From contig JABSRP010000013.1 in assembly GCA_013215145.1 (NCBI GenBank), positions 173,068 to 237,067 on the forward strand: DNA of 64,000 nt. The letters run 5' to 3'. Below the pieces are notes generated by a model. The model was not told where the DNA came from. It saw only the letters and a program-made list of their open reading frames with translations, and did no database searches. This document shows positions 44,246 to 51,206 of the stretch, in pieces (within the stretch, counting starts at the first letter, position 1; each line of letters starts with the position of its first letter). The stretch is from Pseudobacteriovorax sp. Its GTDB lineage: Bacteria > Bdellovibrionota_B > Oligoflexia > Oligoflexales > Oligoflexaceae. The position numbers were made by a program, and so were the translations under genes.

Positions 44246-44274
44246 TTGACAAATAAAACTACCACACCTATAAA
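44246..44274 (+). promoter_or_regulatory. Sigma70 promoter of tRNA-fMet
   Basis: TTGACA (44246-44251), exactly 17 bases, TATAAA (44269-44274). The start of transcription would be near 44281, about 19 bases before the tRNA. Confidence 0.85.
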
Positions 44275-44299
44275 CTACATCTCTTAAGCAGATTCTTAC

Positions 44300-44376
44300 C
44301 GCGGGGTGGAGAAGTCTGGTATCTCGTCGGGCTCATAACCCGAAGGCCGCAGGTTCAAATCCTGCCCCCGCTACCA
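44300..44376 (+). tRNA. Initiator tRNA-fMet (CAT)
   Basis: 77 bases with encoded CCA. Acceptor CGCGGGG pairs with CCCCGCT except the first base (C1-T72 mismatch, a mark of initiators). The anticodon stem has three G:C pairs (GGG-CTCATAA-CCC), also initiator-specific, with anticodon CAT. The T-arm is AGGTTCAAATCCT. The 3' part from 44356 is repeated exactly at 48581. Confidence 0.97.
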
Positions 44377-44550
44377 GTTTTGTACCAGAATCCTTCGGGT
44401 GCAAATCAATAATATCAATAAGTTACAGAGCAAAAAAAAGCACACACGAAGGAACTTGGTTCCGTGCAAGAACCAGCAAACTTCTGTTGTGTTATTGGTT
44501 ATTTAAGCCCGAAAATAAAGAAAAAATATTTTTTCGCCACACCCGAAGCC
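44356..44550 (+). repeat. 195-bp direct repeat, left copy (tRNA-fMet 3' end and downstream)
   Basis: Starts inside the T-arm of tRNA-fMet (CAAATCCTGCCCCCGC) and ends CACACCCGAAGCC. By eye it is identical over 195 bases to 48581-48775. It contains an inverted repeat (GGAAC-TTG-GTTCC within CACGAA...GTG) next to an A8 run that would be an intrinsic terminator read on the minus strand. A truncated IS begins one or two bases after its end. Positions 44377-44725 hold only this repeat and the IS end. Confidence 0.95.
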
Positions 44551-44551
44551 C

Positions 44552-45151
44552 TGCTGTGAGTCAGTAGATTTGGGAGTAAATCAGCCCGAAATTTCGTGAA
44601 TCGTCCCCGGAAAAGGTCCATGGTTCAGCAGTGTTTGTTAATGTAACTGAACGTGAGTGTGTGGATACGGATTGGTCGAGCATTGGCTTGTAAGACTTTA
44701 TTGGCGCAGATGGTTGGTTCGTGGTCTAGGAGCTGCATGCACCGCATATTGTGAGTCTGTTCGTTTGAATTCGATTGCGGATAGACTGTCTGTGTTGTAG
44801 TCGAAGCCTGTCTTGGTGATCTTCGGACCAGTGCCCGAAGAATAGCTCGGCTGGTGTTGCTCCCTTGAGAGCCTGAAGTGGTATCTTGTGGTTGGACTCT
44901 TCTATGTAAGAGTCGAGCTTTTTGTTGAGATCGTCGAGGCTGGTAAGCGGATGGTTGTAGAGGTGACTGTGCTTCATCCGTCTGAAAAGCGCCTCCACCA
45001 TGCTATTTGAGAATTGAATATCGATTTGAGCAACGAGCCTCGTGATTTGCTTATTCTCTAAAAGAGTATCCACTTCCAAGTTGATGTTCTCAGTGCCGCT
45101 ATCGCAGATAATCTCTGGTTTTTCTTCGACTGATTGGAGCTTGATCAGCGC
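44552..45151 (-). mobile_element. Truncated IS of the TGCW/CGAANNTTCG family
   Basis: The left end has TGCT (44552-44555), 31 bases, then CGAAATTTCG (44587-44596). The C-terminal part of a DD35E transposase follows and breaks off at 45150, where the next IS is inserted. The outer end abuts the 195-bp repeat. Confidence 0.7.
44726..45150 (-). pseudogene. Transposase C-terminal fragment
   Basis: Reads through PEIICDSGTENIN (second catalytic Asp) and DIQFSNSMVEALFRRMK (catalytic Glu) to a stop after LTICGACSS. About 140 codons of some 420; the N-terminal two thirds are missing. It is about two-thirds identical by eye to the neighbouring transposase at 45335-46606, so it is an older, diverged relative rather than part of the same copy. 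Confidence 0.85.
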
Positions 45152-45334
45152 TGCAACGAATCAGTGGGCTTTATATAAAAAGAGCACGAAGTTTCGCTAA
45201 CCGAACCAACGAAAGGTCTATAGTTTTTCGGAGTTTGTCAGATCAAATTAATCTGGGAATTGGTCCATGTGGAGTGGGCATATGCTTTGCTTAAGAATGA
45301 TTTGCTTGGTTTAGACTTGGGCTGGTTCTGAGTG

Positions 45335-46606
45335 CTATGCAGTGACGCATATTCCGCAGTTTGTATTCCGATTGGACTCAATTCTAGCTCTGATGGCAAG
45401 TTTGTGGTCTATTTTGATTTTCTCGGCATGGTCGTCGGGTAGTCTGGAGAAAAATGTTTCTGAGGGTGTTGCACCTTTTAGGGATGCGAGAGGGATCTGA
45501 TTGTTGGATTCTTCAATATAGTAGTCTAGCTTCTCCCTTAGTGCTTGAAGGCTTGTGAGGGGGTGATTGAACAGGTAATTATGTTTCATCCTTTTGAAGA
45601 GGGCTTCAACCATGCTGTTGGAGAAATCGATATCAATCTGAGCAACCACTCGCTTGATATCTTGCTCCTCTAAGAGTGAATCAACTTCAGAGTTGAGATT
45701 CTCGGTGCCTTGGTCGCACATAAGAGTTGGCTTCAGCGTGATGGATCTAGTTTTTTCAATGGCTTGTCGGATAAGCTCAGCAGTCCTAACTCCGCCATAG
45801 TCAGAGGTTACATTGCTTGCGAGAACATATCGGGAGAAGTTATCGATAATAGCCTGAATGTAACACCTTGTTCCATCTTGAAGCTTGATGACACTGAGGT
45901 CGATGTGCCAAAGCTGGTTTGGGCTAGTAGCTCTGATTCCAACTTTAGGCTTTGGAGGATAGACTCGTTTACTTGGTCGCCGTAGTCCAAGTTTTCTGAC
46001 AACTCTGGACCATGTAGCAGGCGATGCGAAGAGGTCTCCCTTACGTTTTGCAAAGATTGCCAGAGAGGATATGCTAAAGTGGGCGAATCGCTTTGATGAG
46101 ATATATTCTTTAATCTTCGCTAGTTCTTTTGCTGTCAGGCCCAAAGGGTGTGCTCTTGGGCATAGATCAGCTTCAGGTATTTTGCACTTTCTAAGGCTCC
46201 TTAGCCAGTGATGGTATCGTGCTAGGCTTAGTCCAATGGCATCCAGGCAAGCGTTGAGATCCAGAGAATTTGCGGCGGACTTGATAGCTTCAATGAGAAG
46301 TTTCTTTTCTTCATCTCTGGGTAGTCTCTTGTATTGGATCTGAAGTCCAAAAATCCTGAAAGTGAAGATGACAAGCTTCTGCTTTGTCTTGAATGACTCT
46401 AGCTCATTCTTTAACTGGTTGATTTTGATGACAAGGTCTTCGGAGGATCGATCTAATTCAGGCAAGGTAACGACATCGAACGATCCTTTTTTGATCCACT
46501 CTCTTGCGGTAGACGGTGGAATTTTGAGGCTCGGAAATAGATTCGGATCTCCGGCATCTGCTATGAGTCGTTTAATTCGATGATCATAGGCCCGATGGGT
46601 TGGCAT
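45335..46606 (-). CDS. DDE (rve-type) transposase
   Basis: 423 residues. The N-terminal part has a helix-turn-helix-like segment (FPSLKIPPSTAREWIKKG), a coiled-coil-like stretch (SSEDLVIKINQLKNELESFK) and a second DNA-binding region. The integrase-core domain has Asp in LWHIDLSVIKL, Asp in LMCDQGTENLN and Glu in FSNSMVEALFKRMK with 35 residues between the last two (DD35E). All catalytic residues are present, so it may be active. Closest in kind to IS3/IS481-like rve transposases; I cannot name the IS family. Confidence 0.92.
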   Translation of the reverse strand: MPTHRAYDHRIKRLIADAGDPNLFPSLKIPPSTAREWIKKGSFDVVTLPELDRSSEDLVIKINQLKNELESFKTKQKLVIFTFRIFGLQIQYKRLPRDEEKKLLIEAIKSAANSLDLNACLDAIGLSLARYHHWLRSLRKCKIPEADLCPRAHPLGLTAKELAKIKEYISSKRFAHFSISSLAIFAKRKGDLFASPATWSRVVRKLGLRRPSKRVYPPKPKVGIRATSPNQLWHIDLSVIKLQDGTRCYIQAIIDNFSRYVLASNVTSDYGGVRTAELIRQAIEKTRSITLKPTLMCDQGTENLNSEVDSLLEEQDIKRVVAQIDIDFSNSMVEALFKRMKHNYLFNHPLTSLQALREKLDYYIEESNNQIPLASLKGATPSETFFSRLPDDHAEKIKIDHKLAIRARIESNRNTNCGICVTA

Positions 46607-46670
46607 GCTGTTCCCTCCTAAAACTGAGGGCTAGCAATATGCCAATAAGGTTATATGATCAAGTTGATAG
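46607..46670 (-). other. Leader between the IS right core and the transposase
   Basis: Short stretch with the transposase ribosome-binding area (GGAGGGAACAGC before the start). It contains no other gene. Confidence 0.5.
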
Positions 46671-46715
46671 CGAAATTTCGTTTGATTTTAGCTAATTGCT
46701 ACTGATTCACTGCAC

Positions 46716-46812
46716 AGCGATGAAACCCAAGCCCTTAGTTCGAATCTCGACGAGATCGTCCGACAAGGAGCCCTGAAGATGCTGCAAGAAGCACTTCAGA
46801 AAGAAGTTGCCC
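46716..46812 (+). pseudogene. Fragment of a Mutator/IS256-type transposase N terminus
   Basis: One frame reads SDETQALSS then NLDEIVRQGALKMLQEALQK and EVA, resembling the N-terminal helix of IS256-family transposases (LDEIVREGARKMLQAALEAEV). Only about 32 codons remain, cut by the IS on the left and the 78-bp repeat on the right. The assignment relies on remembered family sequence. Confidence 0.4.
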
Positions 46813-46890
46813 TGCAGTGAATCAGTCGCTTTTGGTGGATAACAAACGAAGTTTCGTCTAATTTTAGTTAACTTCTACTGATTTGCTGCA
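46813..46890 (+). repeat. 78-bp palindromic repeat, copy 1
   Basis: TGCA, 30 bases, CGAAGTTTCG (46847-46856), 30 bases, TGCA. Ends are imperfect inverted repeats (TGCAGTGAATCAGT / ACTGATTTGCTGCA). The left half matches the left IS end and the right half matches the right IS end of the element at 45152-46714. It interrupts the IS256-type fragment. Confidence 0.85.
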
Positions 46891-46901
46891 CGGTCGGAGG
46901 A

Positions 46902-47258
46902 CTAGTCCCATTCTTCATGAGACAACACCACTTTTTCTTCCAAATCGTTCAACATTGAGGCGTATTCGACATCGAACCATTGGTCGAACACCTTCGCATT
47001 TCTTGCTTTTGGCCAGCTGGTCTCCAGGGTGTACCAGCCATTGAGCATGTACTCGAATATCTTAGGCTTTGACTTTTTGATATATTTCCTTGTTGCTTCC
47101 AAATCTTCATAGCTGGGGATGAGAAAGATATGTGGTTCTTGATTGACATCGTCCACCGAGTAGTCTTTATCCTGAGGATTTTCTTTGGTCGAGTTTATCC
47201 AATCGATGAATGGTTGTTTGCCTTTTACAGTGATTGCATGTCGGTTGATAAGTCTCAT
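46902..47258 (-). CDS. Hypothetical protein, 118 residues
   Basis: Starts MRLINRHAITVKGKQPFIDW at ATG 47258 and is followed by acidic, aromatic-rich sequence (EPHIFLIPSYEDLEATRKYI, LNGWYTLETSWPKARNAKVF, DQWFDVEYASMLNDLEE). This resembles a widespread small uncharacterised family I recall from Proteobacteria, in which the same MRLINRHAI start occurs. No signal peptide or membrane helix. A TTG at 47279 would add seven residues. It lies 87 bases behind the fic gene on the same strand and may be co-transcribed; no antitoxin-like features are evident. Confidence 0.6.
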   Translation of the reverse strand: MRLINRHAITVKGKQPFIDWINSTKENPQDKDYSVDDVNQEPHIFLIPSYEDLEATRKYIKKSKPKIFEYMLNGWYTLETSWPKARNAKVFDQWFDVEYASMLNDLEEKVVLSHEEWD

Positions 47259-47345
47259 TTTTAGCCCCGATTTTCTCAATGTTTGTTAGATGCAGTTCAA
47301 TGATTCGGAATCCAGAACAAATTTGATCCTGTGCGACACAAAGTT

Positions 47346-48455
47346 TTAGTATTCGACCCATTCATGGTTTTCGCTGGTGAGAAGAGTAAGGAATTTGGGA
47401 TGAACAAATACCTTATCTCGGCCCACCTTCGATTCCTCCAGTATACCTTCGTCGCAGAGTCTTTTAAGATAGGCAGAAGAGGTTTCTCGTTTTGCGATTC
47501 CTTGTTCGACCAAATTACCTATTCGACAATAGGGTTGGGTAAACAGAACATCCAGAAGCTCTCTAGTATATATTTTAGGAAGTCTAGTTTGAATGTAGTC
47601 AGCTGTGTGTTCAGATAGCGAGCGAATTGCAGATATTTTTTGAGTCGTCCATACCGAAGTTTGCACTACTCCTTCTAAGATATAAAGAAGCCATTTCTCC
47701 CAGGATTCATTTGTAGTGACTTCTAGGAGTAAAGAGTAATATTCATTTCTGTTAGCGAGTATATATCGACTAAGGTACAGGATAGGTTGATGCAAAAGTC
47801 CTTCTTGGATTAGGAACAAGAGGTTCATTACTCGACCCGTTCTACCATTTCCGTCAGAAAAAGGATGGATGGCTTCGAATTGGTAGTGTCCAGCGGCCAT
47901 TCTTACTAATGGATCGAGTTCGGTGGAATAGTGTAGGAATTTTTCTAGGTTTGAAAGTTTTCGAAGTATAGTTTCTTCACCCACTGGTGGTGTGTAGATA
48001 ACCTCCCCAGTTGAGTCATTGGCTAGTGCGGTGCCAGGAACTTTTCGTACTGACATCGGTGACCCCTTGATTGCCGAGCAGACATTTATCGCAGTAGAGG
48101 TACTCAGGGGCTTTTTTTCAATGGATATGAAACCATCGTGTAAAGCTGTTCTATACCGTAGTGCCTCTTTGGTGGCCGCGTCGGGTAGTTGATGCATATT
48201 GTCGAAGGCATACCTAAAAAGGTTATCGGTTGTGGTAACAATGTTTTCAATTTCGGAACTGTCTTTGGCTTCTAGCAACGGTATCGTATTGATCAGTACA
48301 GACTGGTTTGGGATCAGATCTCCAGCCATTTTTAGTTCGGAGAGTGAGCTGCGAGCTTCAATGCATTTCTTGAGTACATGCTTGGTTTCAAGCTCTACTT
48401 TTGGAGGGAGTGGCGGCAAGTCATTATAGGGGCTTAGGGGGTCAAAATTATTCAT
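47346..48455 (-). CDS. Fic-domain protein (predicted AMP-transferase)
   Basis: 369 residues. The Fic motif is complete: HPFSDGNGRTGRVMNLLFL (HPFxxGNGRxxR), so it can transfer AMP or a similar group from a nucleotide to a target hydroxyl. The N-terminal part has a Fic_N region (LPPLPPKVELETKHVLKKCI) with SSEIEN, which fits the auto-inhibitory (S/T)xxxE(G/N) motif of class II Fic proteins. A C-terminal winged-helix-like region (LFTQPYCRIGNLVEQGIAKR, SAYLKRLCDEGIL) may bind DNA. It is the main cargo gene between the 195-bp repeats, suggesting transfer with the island. Confidence 0.9.
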   Translation of the reverse strand: MNNFDPLSPYNDLPPLPPKVELETKHVLKKCIEARSSLSELKMAGDLIPNQSVLINTIPLLEAKDSSEIENIVTTTDNLFRYAFDNMHQLPDAATKEALRYRTALHDGFISIEKKPLSTSTAINVCSAIKGSPMSVRKVPGTALANDSTGEVIYTPPVGEETILRKLSNLEKFLHYSTELDPLVRMAAGHYQFEAIHPFSDGNGRTGRVMNLLFLIQEGLLHQPILYLSRYILANRNEYYSLLLEVTTNESWEKWLLYILEGVVQTSVWTTQKISAIRSLSEHTADYIQTRLPKIYTRELLDVLFTQPYCRIGNLVEQGIAKRETSSAYLKRLCDEGILEESKVGRDKVFVHPKFLTLLTSENHEWVEY

Positions 48456-48580
48456 ATATAGACATCTTTTAATTTTTTCGATGTATGAATACCTTATGTC
48501 GATGCCGTAGAGATATCAAGCTCAAATGTCGAAAAAAATGAAAAATATCGACTTTTAAATCGCTAAGTGGGTAGGAGGTC

Positions 48581-48775
48581 CAAATCCTGCCCCCGCTACC
48601 AGTTTTGTACCAGAATCCTTCGGGTGCAAATCAATAATATCAATAAGTTACAGAGCAAAAAAAAGCACACACGAAGGAACTTGGTTCCGTGCAAGAACCA
48701 GCAAACTTCTGTTGTGTTATTGGTTATTTAAGCCCGAAAATAAAGAAAAAATATTTTTTCGCCACACCCGAAGCC
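48581..48775 (+). repeat. 195-bp direct repeat, right copy
   Basis: Identical by eye to 44356-44550, starting inside the tRNA T-arm sequence and ending CGAAGCC. The 5' part of the tRNA is absent here (the preceding bases GGTAGGAGGTC keep only AGGT of the T-stem), so this is not a second tRNA gene. A short reading frame inside it has no support. Confidence 0.95.
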
Positions 48776-49140
48776 TGACAGAAAAATGGACAAATTCGCC
48801 CATATTTTGTTCACAAAAAATCAGGCCTATACGTGTTATCTCGATATTCCGTATTGCTTTTTTTGAGGCGAGGCTGAATTCAACAGGGCCGTCTTGCGCC
48901 TAAAATTTAATATACCAAAATGGCTATATTCTGTCGGTGGTCCATCGCCTCGCTGACATAATCATGGTTCCTTTGAAAACCTTGGCGAACTTAGCCGCTA
49001 GGGCTTTGTAGCTTGCTAACTCCCTAACACTGAGCATTGAAAGTAAAGTCTGCTCAGGCGGCTAAATTAAGCCCGTTCATAGCTATACAATAACGGCATG
49101 ACTTCAGATTTGGTAGGAGTTAGAAATAACCCACATTGGC
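48776..49140. other. Gene-free region with a predicted three-way-junction structure
   Basis: 365 bases without a convincing gene. It contains a 75-base structured segment at 48991-49065: outer stem TTAGCCGC/GCGGCTAA, inner hairpin TAGGG...CCCTA, and hairpin CTGAGCA...TGCTCAG. GCGAGGC near 48868 can also pair with GCCTCGC near 48950. Function unknown; it may be a small RNA, a leader or a mobile-element end. Confidence 0.4.
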
Positions 49141-49458
49141 ATGATAGTCACTAAGGCTTATTATCGCAGTAAACCCCCTCTTACAGAAAAGAGAAGGAGT
49201 ATCGTTTTGGGTTTTTTAGTCTTTATTGCGGCTATCTTTTTAGTCCTTTGGCTTTTCTTCCAGTCAAAAGCTGAGAACGAAACAAAGGTCGAAGTTCGGA
49301 CCGTTGACAAGGCAACAGGCGATGAAACGATCGAATATAGAATAGAAAAAGGACCAAGTACTCCCACCCAAAAAGCCGCTAAAGGAGCTTTGGTTGTTGT
49401 CCTTATGATTGTTGCCTTCCTAGCATTAACCTTCGTTTTCTTTATTGTTCAAAGCTAA
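49141..49458 (+). CDS. Small two-helix membrane protein, unknown
   Basis: 105 residues. Helices at about 19-41 (RSIVLGFLVFIAAIFLVLWL) and 84-104 (ALVVVLMIVAFLALTFVFFI) flank a charged, probably extracytoplasmic loop of 40 residues (TVDKATGDETIEYRIEKG). The AGGAG at 49112-49116 is rather far from the ATG, so the start is uncertain. No family recognised. A possible hairpin GCCAGT/ACTGGC follows at 49475-49500. Confidence 0.55.
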   Translation: MIVTKAYYRSKPPLTEKRRSIVLGFLVFIAAIFLVLWLFFQSKAENETKVEVRTVDKATGDETIEYRIEKGPSTPTQKAAKGALVVVLMIVAFLALTFVFFIVQS

Positions 49459-49629
49459 AATTTTTGAAAATGCGGCCAGTCACAGAAAAGAAAAACTGGC
49501 GGGGAAAAGAAGTCTTATCCAACTTCTTACTTTCTTATTGGCAAGCGACAAATAGTGAGATTTGAAGGATGATTTGGTAGGTGGCCGCATTAAAAAAGCA
49601 GTTTAAACTCCTAGAAGTCTACCGTCTTT

Positions 49630-50301
49630 TTATCCTAGTCTGTTCTTTTTGAATCCATAACATTCTGTTTCCCATTCTGCTAATGATTCTCTAGTCATGT
49701 TAGCAGTTCCTCTGTTGATACCCACGATGTTGATCTGATTTTCTAGTTCGAATATTCGCTTTATGTCGACATCAAGTCTTTTTAGGTAAATTCCTTCAAT
49801 CTCATCAAGGGGATGGTGCAATGTACCATGGATTGTGTATTGCACCTGCTGCGCCGCGTGGGTGGGATTTTTCCATCCTGGTCTTACGGCGATAGGAAAA
49901 TTGTGTTGAGTTTTATCTAGATCAGCATGAAGTCCGCAGTATTCATAAGTTTTATCGTCGCTAACTGTATATAGTTTTGAATGACCGTGAAGTTTGTTTA
50001 GGGTTATAGGATCAAGGGCGTAGATTTTCGGTGTCGAGCCTGAATCTTTTTTGAATGCCTCTATTGCACAAAAAACTGCATATCCCAGTGAATAGGTCCA
50101 TTTTAGAATCCGAGTGGGAACTCCTGAATCGAAGCCTATTTGATATAGGCCAGGAATATCCGATTTCTGCGTTGAACCAGACATACAGTCCTTAATATCA
50201 GAAAAATCCCGAAGCATTTGCCGTTCCATCGCGAGGGTAGCATTCTCATTTTCATATAGCTTTGGCAGGAGTTTTGTGTCCGGCGCATCTGAAGTTTTCA
50301 A
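49630..50301 (-). CDS. FRG-domain protein, probably 5'-truncated
   Basis: 223 residues from a TTG at 50301. The sequence fits the FRG domain: TKLLPKLYENENATLAMERQ near the start, GVPTRILKWTYSLGYAVFCA (usual form GLPTRLLDWTxxPLVALYFA), IYALDP, and NPTHAAQQVQYTIHG near the end. The N-terminal FRGQ motif that gives the family its name is missing, and no ribosome-binding site precedes the TTG, so the 5' end is likely lost. FRG genes are often found in defence islands. The first ~35 bases resemble 56770-56805. Confidence 0.7.
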   Translation of the reverse strand: MKTSDAPDTKLLPKLYENENATLAMERQMLRDFSDIKDCMSGSTQKSDIPGLYQIGFDSGVPTRILKWTYSLGYAVFCAIEAFKKDSGSTPKIYALDPITLNKLHGHSKLYTVSDDKTYEYCGLHADLDKTQHNFPIAVRPGWKNPTHAAQQVQYTIHGTLHHPLDEIEGIYLKRLDVDIKRIFELENQINIVGINRGTANMTRESLAEWETECYGFKKNRLG

Positions 50302-50523
50302 AGAGCAATAGAGAGAAATTGATGCATCGAAATATGGGGAGAGTGGCGAGGTAATGGAGTGGCAGCCATAGAAATGGCTTTACTAAAAGTTGATCGATTC
50401 TTAGAACTCGTCACTCTCAAGTTACTAAGATACGGGAGAAAAATATTCCTGAAAAAATTCTTAGCAAATATCTTGAATAAACGAACATCCCTAAATACGG
50501 CTTTGGTTATTTCATGTTCCAAG

Positions 50524-51198
50524 CTAAAATTTCGAACGGATAAATAATGTTCCTAGACGGGAAGCTAGAGCGTCGGTCACAGCCCGGCCGGCATCTTGAT
50601 CAGGGTTAGTATTGACATTAGCCCGCGAATCTCGAAAGTAACCCTGGACAGTTGTTTTTTCGAAAAAGCTCGTCCCAAAACTAACCCACTCCACACCAAA
50701 GAACAGATTATCGGAAATCTGCCACTGATTGCCGATGGCTGCTTCAGCGCTCACACCATAACCTGTTACAGGGAATGATTGATCGTCAGACTCAAGATAA
50801 TCAATCACATAATCACCTGACCATACTTCGACACCCATACCCCCATTAACAAACATGCCAAAGGACGTGAGATGCTGACCGATTAGAGAGACACGATGAA
50901 TGTCCAATTCAGTGTAAAACTCGTAGTTTGATCTGGTCTGGACTCCATCTACTTCAGTCCTGCTTCCTCCAGACATGATAAAACTATTGGACCTTTGAAA
51001 GAAATAATGGGCTCCGAGGGATAGTCGTTCACTATAAGGTCTAAGCCACTTAATGGAAATATTAAAATTAGTTCTCTGATCAAAATTTAGATGTGCGACG
51101 CTAGTGCCGACAGACCAACTTTCAGCTTCTTCTGCTTGTAATCTGACAGAATCCAACAGCATTAAAAATATAACGACTAAAGGAAGATACTTCATCAT
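50524..51198 (-). CDS. Predicted outer-membrane protein, last gene of the ECF/caspase operon
   Basis: About 224 residues from ATG 51198, which has AGGAG seven bases upstream; upstream in-frame Mets lie inside the caspase gene. A signal peptide (MMKYLPLVVIFLMLLDSVRLQA) precedes an amphipathic beta-rich mature part (GTSVAHLNFDQRTNFNISIK, LSLGAHYFFQRSN, GMFVNGGMGVEVW, NLFFGVEWVSFG) ending in RSKF with a terminal Phe, as barrel proteins do. No family recognised. It follows the caspase-like gene with an 8-base gap. Confidence 0.7.
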   Translation of the reverse strand: MMKYLPLVVIFLMLLDSVRLQAEEAESWSVGTSVAHLNFDQRTNFNISIKWLRPYSERLSLGAHYFFQRSNSFIMSGGSRTEVDGVQTRSNYEFYTELDIHRVSLIGQHLTSFGMFVNGGMGVEVWSGDYVIDYLESDDQSFPVTGYGVSAEAAIGNQWQISDNLFFGVEWVSFGTSFFEKTTVQGYFRDSRANVNTNPDQDAGRAVTDALASRLGTLFIRSKF

Positions 51199-51206
51199 AT
51201 TCGCTC

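Larger units (their letters stand above)
45152..46714 (-). mobile_element. Complete IS element (1.56 kb)
   Basis: Left end TGCA-N31-CGAAGTTTCG (45152-45196); right end, read inwards from 46714, TGCA-N30-CGAAATTTCG (46714-46671). The ends share TGCA..GAATCAGT and the core. The transposase fills the interior. CAGCG is present just outside both ends (45146-45150 and 46715-46719), a possible 5-bp target duplication if the extra C at 45151 is part of the element. Both flanks are themselves transposase remnants, so this copy inserted into older IS debris. Confidence 0.8.

Noticed and set aside
48456..48560. ATGTCGA direct repeats upstream of fic as an operator
   Set aside because: Two to three loose copies in AT-rich DNA without symmetry or regular spacing; too weak to call.
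48581..48600. Second tRNA-fMet gene
   Set aside because: Only the 3' part from the T-loop is present; the acceptor 5' strand, D-arm and anticodon arm are missing.
44356..48775. 195-bp repeat as an ordinary target-site duplication
   Set aside because: Transposon target duplications are a few bases long; 195 bp needs another explanation such as tRNA-site integration or segmental duplication.
48712..48903. Short plus-strand frame running from the right repeat
   Set aside because: It starts inside a duplicated non-coding sequence and has no ribosome-binding site or homology I can see.
50359..50547. Plus-strand frame of 62 codons between FRG and the outer-membrane gene
   Set aside because: No ribosome-binding site, no recognisable product, and it runs into the minus-strand outer-membrane gene.
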